The translations under genes were made by a program, and so were the position numbers. 64,000 nucleotides of DNA, taken from NCBI GenBank assembly GCA_017449025.1, contig JAFSKJ010000108.1, positions 1-64,000 on the forward strand. The letters run 5' to 3'. This DNA comes from Prevotella sp. (GTDB lineage: Bacteria > Bacteroidota > Bacteroidia > Bacteroidales > Bacteroidaceae). The notes below the pieces were generated by a model. The model was not told where the DNA came from. It searched no databases and worked only from the letters and a program-made list of their open reading frames with translations. This document shows, piece by piece, positions 1 through 7,795 of the stretch; the first letter of the stretch is position 1; every line of letters begins with the position of its first letter.

Positions 1-1
1 A

Positions 2-163
2 CCGATTAGAGAGACCCCCGTACTGAAGGGCGAAGATGCCTTCAACTTCGAGTGGAGAAGGCTGCAGGTGGAGAACAGAACTCCAGAAGAGCGTGCCGAG
101 GCTCGCAGAAAGTTTCAGGAGGCAGTGGCAGAAGCAAAAAAGCATATTGAATGGTGCTGGTAA
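2..163 (+). CDS. Small PVLxGE-motif protein, antitoxin-like (partial, 5' end outside window)
   Basis: The frame is open from the window edge to a TAA at 161-163, giving about 53 residues. It reads ..ETPVLKGEDAFNFE.. and then a charged helical tail rich in Arg, Glu and Ala that ends in IEWCW. The stop lies 3 nt before the ATG of the GNAT gene, so the two are almost certainly co-transcribed. A second small protein with the related motif PVLTGEVAERFE sits directly before another GNAT gene at 12052-12231. From that parallel I infer an antitoxin or partner protein for the acetyltransferase. The function is not proven by sequence, and the true start lies outside the window. Confidence 0.6.
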   Translation, partial: PIRETPVLKGEDAFNFEWRRLQVENRTPEERAEARRKFQEAVAEAKKHIEWCW

Positions 164-166
164 TTT

Positions 167-679
167 ATGAAGCTTGTTCCTCTGACTCCTGACTATGAAC
201 TGACTCCATTTGACTGTGGAGACAGCGACTTGAACGAATTTCTGTTCAACGATGCCAAGAAGGCACAAGAACTGCGCATCGCCAATACGTTCATCCTTGA
301 AGACGATGGACGTATTGCTGCTTATTTCTGTTTGTTGAACGATCGCATCAGCCGTAATGAAATAACGAGTAGCAGATGGAAGAAGATTAAGGCGAGTTTC
401 CCTGTGAGCAAGCAGTTCCGGAGTTACCCATGCATCAAGGTTGGCCGTTTCGCGGTTTCCTTGAACTTTCGTGGGCAGAATGTCGGAACATGGCTGATGG
501 ATAATCTTAAAGAGCGACTCAATGCAGGACAGAACCAATCTGCTTTCCGTTACATCACTGTCGATGCATATCTCTCTGCCATTCCCTTTTATGAAAAGAA
601 TGGTTTCAAGGCACTCACCAAGAAGGAAGAGGACGAGCACACTCGCCTGATGTTCTTCGACATGATGGATGTGCTTTAA
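167..679 (+). CDS. GNAT family N-acetyltransferase, TacT-like toxin candidate
   Basis: This is a 170-residue single-domain GNAT protein. Residues 15-25 carry the F-x-C-G-x-x-x-L-N-x-F signature seen in GNAT toxins of the TacT type. The acetyl-CoA motif A reads VGRFAVSLNFRGQNVGTWL (residues 92-110), and motif B includes FYEKNGF (141-147), with Tyr142 in the usual position of the general acid. TacT-like enzymes acetylate the amino group of aminoacylated tRNA; that activity here is inferred. The upstream small gene ends 3 nt before the start. The C-terminal TRLMFFD is shared with the second GNAT in this window (11438-12046). Confidence 0.85.
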   Translation: MKLVPLTPDYELTPFDCGDSDLNEFLFNDAKKAQELRIANTFILEDDGRIAAYFCLLNDRISRNEITSSRWKKIKASFPVSKQFRSYPCIKVGRFAVSLNFRGQNVGTWLMDNLKERLNAGQNQSAFRYITVDAYLSAIPFYEKNGFKALTKKEEDEHTRLMFFDMMDVL

Positions 680-712
680 CACCTCTATAGAAACTTTGCT
701 TCCATACCACCT

Positions 713-747
713 CCCGCTCCCCCTCATGGCCGAGCGGGATGCTTGTT
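713..747 (+). terminator. Hairpin between GNAT gene and convergent GLPGLI gene
   Basis: The arms CCCGCTC (713-719) and GAGCGGG (732-738) can pair and are followed by a weakly T-rich stretch. It lies between two convergent genes, so it may serve as terminator for the GNAT gene. The poly-T run is poor. Confidence 0.4.
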
Positions 748-768
748 TCTGTATGTCTCTTATGCCTG

Positions 769-1626
769 TCATTCTAATTCCAGTGGCTGATAAACATGTG
801 CTTTCGTCAGCAGCGGGTGACCGTCGGCAAACGCGAGCTGCTGACCGCCCAACTCAAACACTGTCATGTTACGGATGCTTCCGCCCAGTGAGAGGTTACC
901 ACCGTTGAGGTCGGGCACGTGGAAGAAGGGATTCTTGGCATACTGGCGGTTGCCATACACATCGTTGCGGTGCTTCAGCAGCTTAGCGTATGCCATACGC
1001 TGCACGTCGGGGTTCTTTTCCGGTGCCGTGATGGTCGTTGCCTCTTGTCTCAACTCCGTGAGACAGAAGGTGTGCGCCTCATTTTCTGCCTGAACAATCA
1101 TCCCTGGCAAACCGCGTAACCGCCACGGCCCTGCTGATGAAGGAATCTCTTCGGTGTACCACACGCGCCACTCCACGCCTCGATACGTTGCCGTGGCCTG
1201 CTGACAGAGGTAGCCGCTCACGGTCAGTGTGTCATCGGTCAGCGTCCATGCGATGTCGGGTGTCGGCTCACTGCCCTCGAACTCATGTGGGAAAATCCAG
1301 TCGCGTACTGTCGTCTTGCCTAAAGGATAGCCCGTCCACACCGTCGGCATGTGCATCACCGCCTCTTGGTGTTCTGCTATTATTACATCTTCCTCTTCTG
1401 CCGATCCGTTTGTCTTCATGTAGGCCGAGCGGGGCATTGACTTCGTCACCGTACGTCCCACTTGCACCACCACCTGCATCCTGTCCGTGACGGGTGCATC
1501 CTCGTCGTTCTGCGTCCTGCACTCATAGTCATATATGGCCACGAACTGCGCCGTGTCAATCACTTCTTGCGCCGACGCCGACGCCGCCAGTGCTATATAT
1601 AATATAATGTATAGGAGTTGTTTCAT
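769..1626 (-). CDS. GLPGLI family protein
   Basis: A secreted protein of 285 residues. The N-terminus MKQLLYIILYIALAASASAQ is a clean signal peptide. The family motif appears as RLRGLPGMIVQAENE around residue 170. GLPGLI proteins (TIGR01200) are Bacteroidetes-specific, of unknown function, and often sit next to outer-membrane beta-barrel genes, as here. It follows a second GLPGLI gene (1633-2526) by 6 nt, and the two share segments such as DDTLTVSGYLCQ and W..EEIP/EVP, so they look like a tandem duplication. It is the last gene of the leftward cluster. Confidence 0.85.
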   Translation of the reverse strand: MKQLLYIILYIALAASASAQEVIDTAQFVAIYDYECRTQNDEDAPVTDRMQVVVQVGRTVTKSMPRSAYMKTNGSAEEEDVIIAEHQEAVMHMPTVWTGYPLGKTTVRDWIFPHEFEGSEPTPDIAWTLTDDTLTVSGYLCQQATATYRGVEWRVWYTEEIPSSAGPWRLRGLPGMIVQAENEAHTFCLTELRQEATTITAPEKNPDVQRMAYAKLLKHRNDVYGNRQYAKNPFFHVPDLNGGNLSLGGSIRNMTVFELGGQQLAFADGHPLLTKAHVYQPLELE

Positions 1627-1632
1627 TTTGTC

Positions 1633-2526
1633 TTACTTCAATTCCAGCGGTTGATACTTATTTACTTTCTTCGGAATAATCATGTCGGTAGCTACGACCG
1701 AGATTTTGTCCTCTGCGGCAGGTTCTGGGCCGCCTGGCCACATTTCAATGATGTTCAGGTGGTCGTAGGTTCCCTGCGGAATATAGTAGTTCGGCTTCTG
1801 CACATACTGCTTGTTGCAATAGAGCTTGTTGCGGTGGGAAATGAACTTGTCGCGCTTGAGGGTCGTGTAGCCACCTTTAGAGAAGTACTTGATGGGAGCC
1901 GTTCTTTGCATCAGTCCCACGCAGACGAACGAGAAGATGCCGTCCTTGTCCTCCGCTTTCAGAATCATGCCCGGCAGTCCGCGCAACTTCCAAGGACCAA
2001 AGGATGTCGGCACCTCTTCCGAATACCATGCCGTCCACGTCCTGCCTGCATACTTGCCGACGGCTTTTTGGCAGAGGTAGCCGCTCACGGTCAGCGTGTC
2101 GTCTGCTAACTCCCAAGTGAAGTCAGGCATCGGCTCCGTATAGAAGTAACGGTTGGGCACAACTTTGTCGAACGAACTCACTTCACCTTCGGGGTGTCCG
2201 ATGAACAGCACAGGCAAGTTATACTTACGCGCATCCCACTCACCATACTGGTAGCCACGATTCTGCCACTCGCCGAAGTCCTCCAGCATGGTGCGGTTAT
2301 ACTCCATGCACTTCGTCGCATGGCTCCCTACCATTACAGCCAGCTGCACGGAATCCTTCGCGACATTTCCATTCCTGTCCGTCGTGTTCGTCACATAGTC
2401 ATAGACCACCACAAACTGGCACTGGTCTATACTGTCATTCTTCTGTGCCATCGTTGGAGTCGAAAGGAACAACGCAAAGATGGCTGTGCTCATCAAACGC
2501 AAGCACTTCGCTCTTTTATCTACCAT
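1633..2526 (-). CDS. GLPGLI family protein
   Basis: A 297-residue secreted protein. The signal peptide ends in STPTMAQ, and the GLPGLI motif reads KLRGLPGMILKAEDKDG. The central part aligns by eye with the neighbouring copy at 769-1626 (DVPYxDxx..TVSGYLCQKA..W..WYSEEVPTSFGPWKLRGLPG), which indicates duplication followed by divergence. Its start lies 1 nt after the stop of the upstream gene, so the genes are probably translated from one transcript. The function is unknown. The association with PF14905-type outer-membrane barrels suggests a periplasmic or surface partner of those barrels, which is inference. Confidence 0.85.
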   Translation of the reverse strand: MVDKRAKCLRLMSTAIFALFLSTPTMAQKNDSIDQCQFVVVYDYVTNTTDRNGNVAKDSVQLAVMVGSHATKCMEYNRTMLEDFGEWQNRGYQYGEWDARKYNLPVLFIGHPEGEVSSFDKVVPNRYFYTEPMPDFTWELADDTLTVSGYLCQKAVGKYAGRTWTAWYSEEVPTSFGPWKLRGLPGMILKAEDKDGIFSFVCVGLMQRTAPIKYFSKGGYTTLKRDKFISHRNKLYCNKQYVQKPNYYIPQGTYDHLNIIEMWPGGPEPAAEDKISVVATDMIIPKKVNKYQPLELK

Positions 2527-2527
2527 A

Positions 2528-3337
2528 TCATTCTGACTTTAAGTGATAAACATATATAATAAAATCTGTATCAGTACTAACTAACGAGGCCAACTCGTCC
2601 CGTGCAAAACCTATCACGGAATTAGGCTCTATGCCCTGTCCCTGATAAGTGAGCCTCTCTACACGTTCCACCGCCGTACCGTCCGTATTGCAAATATAAT
2701 TCTCAATCTTGCCTTTCCGAAAGAGCTTCACCCACATCTTCGAGCCTCCATAGTATCTGATACGTGCAATGCGTCCATTCTCTGGCAACGTAAACTTGTA
2801 TTCGGGGAAGCAAGTCAGATAGTCATGTCCCGTAGCCACCTTCAGAGAGTCATCCATGCTCAAGGAGAAGTCAGCACTGCTCACTTCGATGGAGTCCAGA
2901 ACTTCGCCTGTTGCAAAAACAATCTTCTTAATGAAGTTGATGCGTCTGCCTCCCACGATGGCATTGCCCCATGCATAGCAGAACTGCCCACTGCTATCCA
3001 GCAACGCCGAACCAGGATGCACCGCTGGCTCACCCATCATTTGGGCCTGATTGAAAGGCTGCTCATTCATCCGTCGAACAAGACTGCCGTCTTGGATTCT
3101 AAACACAGCCCCATCCATTGCGCCCAACATCACAAGACTATCATTGACAAGCAGATTGGCATTGGGGATGGACTGAATGTTAATGTTATCCCGCCGCAGT
3201 ACAAGTGTGTCTATCGTCTTCACTTGATTGTCAAAAGACAAGACGGCACCATTCTCCTTACTTAAGTCTATGATGGTTTGCCCCTGCGCTCCTATCGTCA
3301 GCGCGAAGGCCATCATCATCACTAAAATCTTCTTCAT
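2528..3337 (-). CDS. Secreted protein of unknown function
   Basis: This 269-residue protein starts with MKKILVMMMAFALTIGAQGQ, a typical signal peptide. I chose the ATG at 3337 because a start at 3391 would overlap the upstream gene and put 18 extra residues before the signal. The mature part is a series of short beta-like segments (SLVMLGAMDGAVFRI, GQFCYAWGNAIVGGRR, YGGSKMWVKLF). That spacing suggests a beta-propeller of the kind found in the BF3164/6-bladed families, but I see no diagnostic motif. It lies between a small membrane protein and the GLPGLI pair in a closely packed cluster. Confidence 0.7.
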   Translation of the reverse strand: MKKILVMMMAFALTIGAQGQTIIDLSKENGAVLSFDNQVKTIDTLVLRRDNINIQSIPNANLLVNDSLVMLGAMDGAVFRIQDGSLVRRMNEQPFNQAQMMGEPAVHPGSALLDSSGQFCYAWGNAIVGGRRINFIKKIVFATGEVLDSIEVSSADFSLSMDDSLKVATGHDYLTCFPEYKFTLPENGRIARIRYYGGSKMWVKLFRKGKIENYICNTDGTAVERVERLTYQGQGIEPNSVIGFARDELASLVSTDTDFIIYVYHLKSE

Positions 3338-3350
3338 TGTTGTCAATGTT

Positions 3351-3752
3351 TTATTGATTGTTATCATTACTTTCTTTGCCCAAGTCTTCACCCCTCACAA
3401 TCTTGTACTTCGGGGGATTGCCGTGGTGGATGATGTTCATGATTTCGTGGATTTCCTCGTCGGTGAGGCCTTCCTTGTCAAAGTATGAGCCGGGGATAAG
3501 CGAGCAATAAGGCGGGCAGGTCAGTCGGCGGATAAAGCGGCGGCGCTTCAGCCAGTGCCACACGTCCTCGAAGAACCAGCCGATGCGGGTCCAGAAGAGC
3601 GACTGGATGCTGATGATCACCAGCATGACGATGAGAACAATGAGCAGCACGACCAAGATGATGCCCATCACGATGTTAGTGGTGTCGTCAGTTGTCAGCT
3701 GAGCGCCCTTGAACCAACGTTCAAACGATTCTAAAACGATTTCAAATTCCAT
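3351..3752 (-). CDS. Small single-pass membrane protein, unknown
   Basis: A protein of 133 residues with one strong transmembrane segment (about residues 28-50, IVMGIILVVLLIVLIVMLVI). An aromatic and basic stretch follows (FFEDVWHWLKRRRFIRR), then an acidic C-terminal tail with LTDEEIHEIMNIIHHGNPP. It has no signal peptide. It begins 3 nt from the stop of the upstream barrel gene and is probably translated with it. The Trp/Arg-rich part after the membrane segment may lie along the membrane surface. I do not recognise the family. Confidence 0.65.
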   Translation of the reverse strand: MEFEIVLESFERWFKGAQLTTDDTTNIVMGIILVVLLIVLIVMLVIISIQSLFWTRIGWFFEDVWHWLKRRRFIRRLTCPPYCSLIPGSYFDKEGLTDEEIHEIMNIIHHGNPPKYKIVRGEDLGKESNDNNQ

Positions 3753-3755
3753 AGT

Positions 3756-6554
3756 TTATTTCTTTTTCGGATTCTTGTTCCAGTGATACACCAGATGCAG
3801 CATGACGTAGTGCGGCAGGGAGCGATACCAGGTTTCGGTGCGGCCCTGGGCGTTCACGGAGTATTGGGTGGAGGAAAGCTGGTGCAGGAGGTCGAAGGCT
3901 TCGATGCGGGCGATGAGCTTGCCCTTGAAGAAGGGCTGGCTGACGGAGGCGTTCAGTACGAAGTCGTTGGTGTTCAGTTCGCTGCTGCCGTAGCCGCGAC
4001 GGGAGTACATGTTGCCGTCGGCTGAAAGCGTGGTGTTCAGGCGCGGCAGGGTGTAGCGGGCGGAGAGACCGTACTGGAAGTCGGTGGCGTTGAGTGTCTC
4101 GAAGTCGTACATCTTGCCCTCCGAGTGCCGCCAACGGATGTCGCCCGTGGCGCGGATGTTTAGCGTACCTTTATTATATTGTATGTAGGCCCCGTCGTGC
4201 AGGGTCAGGGTATTGACAACGTTTTCCTCACTCGCTGTCATACCCGTGAGCATAGCATGGTCGATGGAGTGATGGTAGCCAGCATCGGCGTTTGTCTGCC
4301 ACGACCAGTAGCGGTTCTTGTCGATGGTGCGGCTGATGTCGAACACACCCTTCAGCGTGTAGGCTCCGCTGACGTTCTGGGGGCGGTAGGTATAGATGCC
4401 GCTCGTGGGGTCGTATGCCACCGACTGCGCTGTGCTGCGGTGCTGGTAGTTGAGCGAGGTGCCGACGTGTAACGTCTGCTGATGGCCGTGGGCATTCTTG
4501 TCGTAGTAGTCGATGTTGGCGTTCGTGGTCACGTTGCCCTTCAGGTCGGGATTGCCCTCGCGGACGATGAGCGGCTGGCTGTCGTCGCGCCATCCGATGC
4601 GGCTCATCAGCTGGGCGCTGCTGCGGTTGTGGCTTGCGCCGAGGCGGAGGTCGTGTTTGCCGTCCTTGCTCATCAGTCGGAATGAGGCCGAGGTGTTCAG
4701 GAACACGGTGTTCTGCGTGGCCACCGTGTCTATTGCGCCCCGCTCGTAGTCCAACCGTTCGTGCCGCACGGGCAGGCTCAGCCCAATGCTCCAGTGGTCG
4801 TATTCCATTGTCATCGGCAGATCGGGATAGGGCTTGCACTTGGCCGTCTGACGCAGCGTCACGCCCGCCTTGTTCTCGAACATACGGCTGTGACTGTCGT
4901 AGGAATTCGAGGGGTCGGTGATGGCCGTCAGCATGTCGATTTCCGACGGTAGCAGCAGCGTGTCGGGGTGGTAGAGATAGTCGTGCGTTCTCGTGTTTAT
5001 CACTTGTGCTTGCTCGCTTAAACCGATTTTCACATCCTTGCCAAGTGGTATCCCATAGCCGAGTTGAAGGAAGCCCACAGTCTGGCGGTTGAAGATGTCG
5101 TTGGCATTGTGCGTCAACTGCCTCGAATTTGAGGCAATTTGTTCCGTCAGGTAGCGACTGGCTTGCAGGCTCTCGTCGTTGCCGTGCTGCATCATGGCGT
5201 AGAATTCTACATGCCGTTTGTCCTTCCCTACGTTGAAGGCTCCGTCCACTTCACCTTTCAAACTCCATGACTTGCCCTCGCTCATGCCCACGCTTCGCAT
5301 CGAGGCAGTCAGAGAGTCGCCCCACTGGTCGAACGAGGAATTGAACGAGCCGTCGCGCTTAGCGTGGTTGAAGTCTATCTCTGTTCTCAGATAAAACGGC
5401 TTAGTCAGGCTGAACGTGTTGTGTAGCTTCACCTGACGATTGCCCGAACGGTTCCGCATGGCAGAGATGGACAGCGGCGTGCTGCCCGCCAAGAATTGTT
5501 CGTAGCGCTGGCGCATCTCCTGTTCGTCGGTGGTTGAGGTGTAGTCGGCGCTGAACGTTTCCTTCACCTTGTCGCCCTTCGTGTGGTAGTCAATCTCGGT
5601 GGCCGCGCTGCGGGTCGTCACCATCGACTGCGGCATCGAGGCGGGTGTCCAGTGGCCCGACTGCCCGATGTGGCGGCTCTCGTTCACATTGTTCACATTG
5701 CCAAAAAGCGTCAGGCGCAGGCGGTCGGTGAAGCCAAGGGCAAAGGCACGTCCGAGCCACCTGTCTTCAGTGCCCACGGCTCCCTCCACGTTGGCAATAT
5801 AGCCCCGCTGATATTCTTCTTTCAGGTTCACGTCCATCACAAATTTCTTCGGGTCCACGTCGTAGCCCAGCGCCATGCTCTTGTCGCTCTGGCGGTCGTA
5901 CACCTTGATGTCCTTCACCGTGTAGTAAGGCAGGTTTTCCATCAGCACCTTCTTGTTGCCCTTCATGAACGAGCGCGAGCCGAGCATCAGTTCGTCCACC
6001 ATGCGCCCGTTGACGAAGATCTGCCCCGCCTCGTTCAGCGTCACGCCCGGCATCTGTCGGATGAGGTCGTCGAGCATCGACCCCTGCGGCAGCTTGAACG
6101 CCGTGGCATCATAGACGATGGTGTCGCCGCGATAGAACATTTTTACGCGGGTGGCCTTCACCACCACCTCACCCAAGTCCACCTCCCGCATCTTGCGCAT
6201 TTCCAGCATCGGCACCTCTATTCCCGTCTGCTTACCAATGCTCACCCGCTGCCACACGTCGTCGTAGCCCTTCAGCTGGGCGTGAACCAGCAGCACTTTC
6301 GCGTCGGTCGTCACCTTCGCCGTGTACTGGGCAAACAGCGGTTTCAGGTCGCGGTTGTAGGCCGTGAACATAGCCGCCGAGTCCACCAGCACGCTGCTGT
6401 CGGCACGGCATATTGACACTTTGGCGTGGCTCAGCGGAATCTTCAGGAATCCGTCTTCCACGTTGCCCGATAAGGTTATTTCTTTCTGAGTCTGTGCCCC
6501 TGCCGTCAATGCGGCGAGGGCGAGGATGATGGTAATGATGTTCTTTCTGCTCAT
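3756..6554 (-). CDS. Outer-membrane beta-barrel protein with carboxypeptidase-like N-domain (PF14905-type)
   Basis: A 932-residue outer-membrane protein. It has a signal peptide (MSRKNIITIILALAALTAGA), then a carboxypeptidase-D-like regulatory beta-sandwich (about 28-120), a plug-like region with GDTIVYDATAFKLPQGSML and a long barrel ending in YVMLHLVYHW. It resembles TonB-dependent receptors in layout, but I see no clear TonB box, which fits the OMP_b-brl_3 group. A paralogue lies at 7796-10708 and a more distant one at 36400-39603. All three share the LNTN(D/E) segment near the end of the barrel. The ligand is unknown; its neighbours are GLPGLI proteins. Confidence 0.85.
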   Translation of the reverse strand: MSRKNIITIILALAALTAGAQTQKEITLSGNVEDGFLKIPLSHAKVSICRADSSVLVDSAAMFTAYNRDLKPLFAQYTAKVTTDAKVLLVHAQLKGYDDVWQRVSIGKQTGIEVPMLEMRKMREVDLGEVVVKATRVKMFYRGDTIVYDATAFKLPQGSMLDDLIRQMPGVTLNEAGQIFVNGRMVDELMLGSRSFMKGNKKVLMENLPYYTVKDIKVYDRQSDKSMALGYDVDPKKFVMDVNLKEEYQRGYIANVEGAVGTEDRWLGRAFALGFTDRLRLTLFGNVNNVNESRHIGQSGHWTPASMPQSMVTTRSAATEIDYHTKGDKVKETFSADYTSTTDEQEMRQRYEQFLAGSTPLSISAMRNRSGNRQVKLHNTFSLTKPFYLRTEIDFNHAKRDGSFNSSFDQWGDSLTASMRSVGMSEGKSWSLKGEVDGAFNVGKDKRHVEFYAMMQHGNDESLQASRYLTEQIASNSRQLTHNANDIFNRQTVGFLQLGYGIPLGKDVKIGLSEQAQVINTRTHDYLYHPDTLLLPSEIDMLTAITDPSNSYDSHSRMFENKAGVTLRQTAKCKPYPDLPMTMEYDHWSIGLSLPVRHERLDYERGAIDTVATQNTVFLNTSASFRLMSKDGKHDLRLGASHNRSSAQLMSRIGWRDDSQPLIVREGNPDLKGNVTTNANIDYYDKNAHGHQQTLHVGTSLNYQHRSTAQSVAYDPTSGIYTYRPQNVSGAYTLKGVFDISRTIDKNRYWSWQTNADAGYHHSIDHAMLTGMTASEENVVNTLTLHDGAYIQYNKGTLNIRATGDIRWRHSEGKMYDFETLNATDFQYGLSARYTLPRLNTTLSADGNMYSRRGYGSSELNTNDFVLNASVSQPFFKGKLIARIEAFDLLHQLSSTQYSVNAQGRTETWYRSLPHYVMLHLVYHWNKNPKKK

Positions 6555-6617
6555 AATTCTATGGTGGTTTTATTTGTTTCCGATTGATGGAAGGTCGCCG
6601 ACTGGCTCGTTGAGGTC

Positions 6618-6680
6618 GGATTTCAGGAATCCGAGGTCGACGAGCGACTTTCCTGCCTGGATTTCAGGAATCCGAGGTCG
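6618..6680. repeat. Two direct copies of a 22-bp hairpin-forming repeat
   Basis: An identical 22-bp unit occurs at 6618-6639 and 6659-6680. Each contains CGGATT-TCAGG-AATCCG, a 6-bp stem with a 5-nt loop. Two degenerate relatives follow (6697-6720 and about 6738-6755). They sit in the 217-bp gap between the DUF6261 gene and the barrel gene and would be transcribed as a chain of small hairpins. This could be a REP-like family or a transcript-stabilising spacer. Confidence 0.7.
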
Positions 6681-6771
6681 CCGAACGGCTCGGCGGGGTC
6701 GGATTCCGAAAATCGGAGGCGGCAGACGGGGCCGCTGCCTCCGATTCGTGAAATTCCGCATTACCGGGCGC

Positions 6772-7569
6772 CTACTGCTCCGGCTCTACGGGCGTAGGCT
6801 CCGGCTCGGGCGAGGGGTCGGGCGTGGGTTCCGGCTCCGGCTCGTCGCCGCCCTTGCCCTTCGGCAGGAGGTACTCGCGGGCGTAGCGCTCGAAGCCCTT
6901 CAGCTGGGTGATGAGGGCGGTGAGCTCAGCGCTGGGCATGAGGTCGTTCATGGCGTTGATGACGCGGTAGAGGTCGGCGATGGCCAGGTCGGTCTGGCGG
7001 CGGGCGGCCTTCAGCTCACCCTTCACGAACTCGCCCTTGGTCTGGGCGCGCTGGGTCAGCAGCTGGCGCACCAGCGAGGCTTTCTGAGCGGCTTTCACGT
7101 ACCACTGCCAGGCGCCGATCTGCGTGAGGAATTCCTGCTTGGGCTGCAGGTTCTGGCCCATCTGCAGAATCTTGTCGGCCTCGGCACCGTAGCCGTCGTT
7201 CACGCGGAACTTAAAGTCCTTGAACACCTGCTGCACCGCGAGTGCGTCCTGCTTCTGCGCCTCCGTGTCGGGCAGCGAGGCGTAGCCGTCGTTGATGTAG
7301 CGGAAGGCCGTCATGTAGCAGTCCTGCTGCTTGTCGGCGGCTTCCAGCTGCTTCACCACGGGGTCCACCAGCGACTTCTGCCATACCTCGTCCTCGTGTA
7401 CGCGGGCCTGGTGCACGGCGGCGGCCATCTGGTTGTACTTCTGGTTCTCTGTCTCGAAGTTGGCCGCAGTGTCGTCAATCTGCTGCGTCGTGCCGTCGTG
7501 GTTCGCGTTCGACAGTCCGCCCAGCCAACTGTAGTTTAATTGATTGTTGTCTTCCATTGTTGTTTCCAT
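6772..7569 (-). CDS. DUF6261 family protein with proline/glutamate-rich tail
   Basis: A 265-residue protein that is mostly alpha-helical with no signal peptide or membrane segment. The arrangement of helices, ending in a DLYRVINAMND..ALITQLKGF segment, fits the Bacteroidetes family DUF6261, whose role is unknown. The last 30 residues are a repetitive Pro/Glu tail (PEPEPTPDPSPEPEPTP), which is unusual for that family. I chose the ATG at 7569; another lies at 7557. The longer open frame to 7716 is rich in Lys and Ser and lacks family features. A terminator-like hairpin lies between it and the upstream barrel gene, so it may have its own promoter. Confidence 0.7.
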   Translation of the reverse strand: METTMEDNNQLNYSWLGGLSNANHDGTTQQIDDTAANFETENQKYNQMAAAVHQARVHEDEVWQKSLVDPVVKQLEAADKQQDCYMTAFRYINDGYASLPDTEAQKQDALAVQQVFKDFKFRVNDGYGAEADKILQMGQNLQPKQEFLTQIGAWQWYVKAAQKASLVRQLLTQRAQTKGEFVKGELKAARRQTDLAIADLYRVINAMNDLMPSAELTALITQLKGFERYAREYLLPKGKGGDEPEPEPTPDPSPEPEPTPVEPEQ

Positions 7570-7726
7570 TTTTTGATGTGAATACTTTTCGTTTGTTTCT
7601 AAATGTTGATGTGTCGATGGCTCCGACTGTGGGAGCCGAGGTTTTGCAATGAGTCCTTTCTGAGCCTTGCACCGTCCTTTCTTTTTTGAGGGTTGAACAT
7701 TCTGTTTACTATTCACGCCGTTACTA

Positions 7727-7767
7727 AGAAAAACCTCCCCGCCGCCCGTCGCGAACAGGCGAGCGGG
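7727..7767 (-). terminator. Intrinsic terminator after barrel gene
   Basis: On the minus strand the arms CCCGCTCGC and GCGACGGG (plus-strand 7745-7767) form a GC-rich, slightly imperfect stem, followed by a GC stretch and TTTTTCTT (7727-7733). It lies 30 nt past the stop of the 970-residue barrel gene and may separate it from the DUF6261 gene. Confidence 0.55.
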
Positions 7768-7795
7768 AAGGACACATCATAGAAACAACGTGTTT

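Noticed and set aside
5583..6416. Open frame of 277 codons on the plus strand
   Set aside because: It is antisense to the barrel gene, rich in His, Val and Arg, and has no recognisable fold or signal. The minus-strand gene has clear motifs.
6618..6680. Short CRISPR array
   Set aside because: There are only two exact copies of 22 bp with a 19-bp spacer, degenerate further copies and no cas genes.
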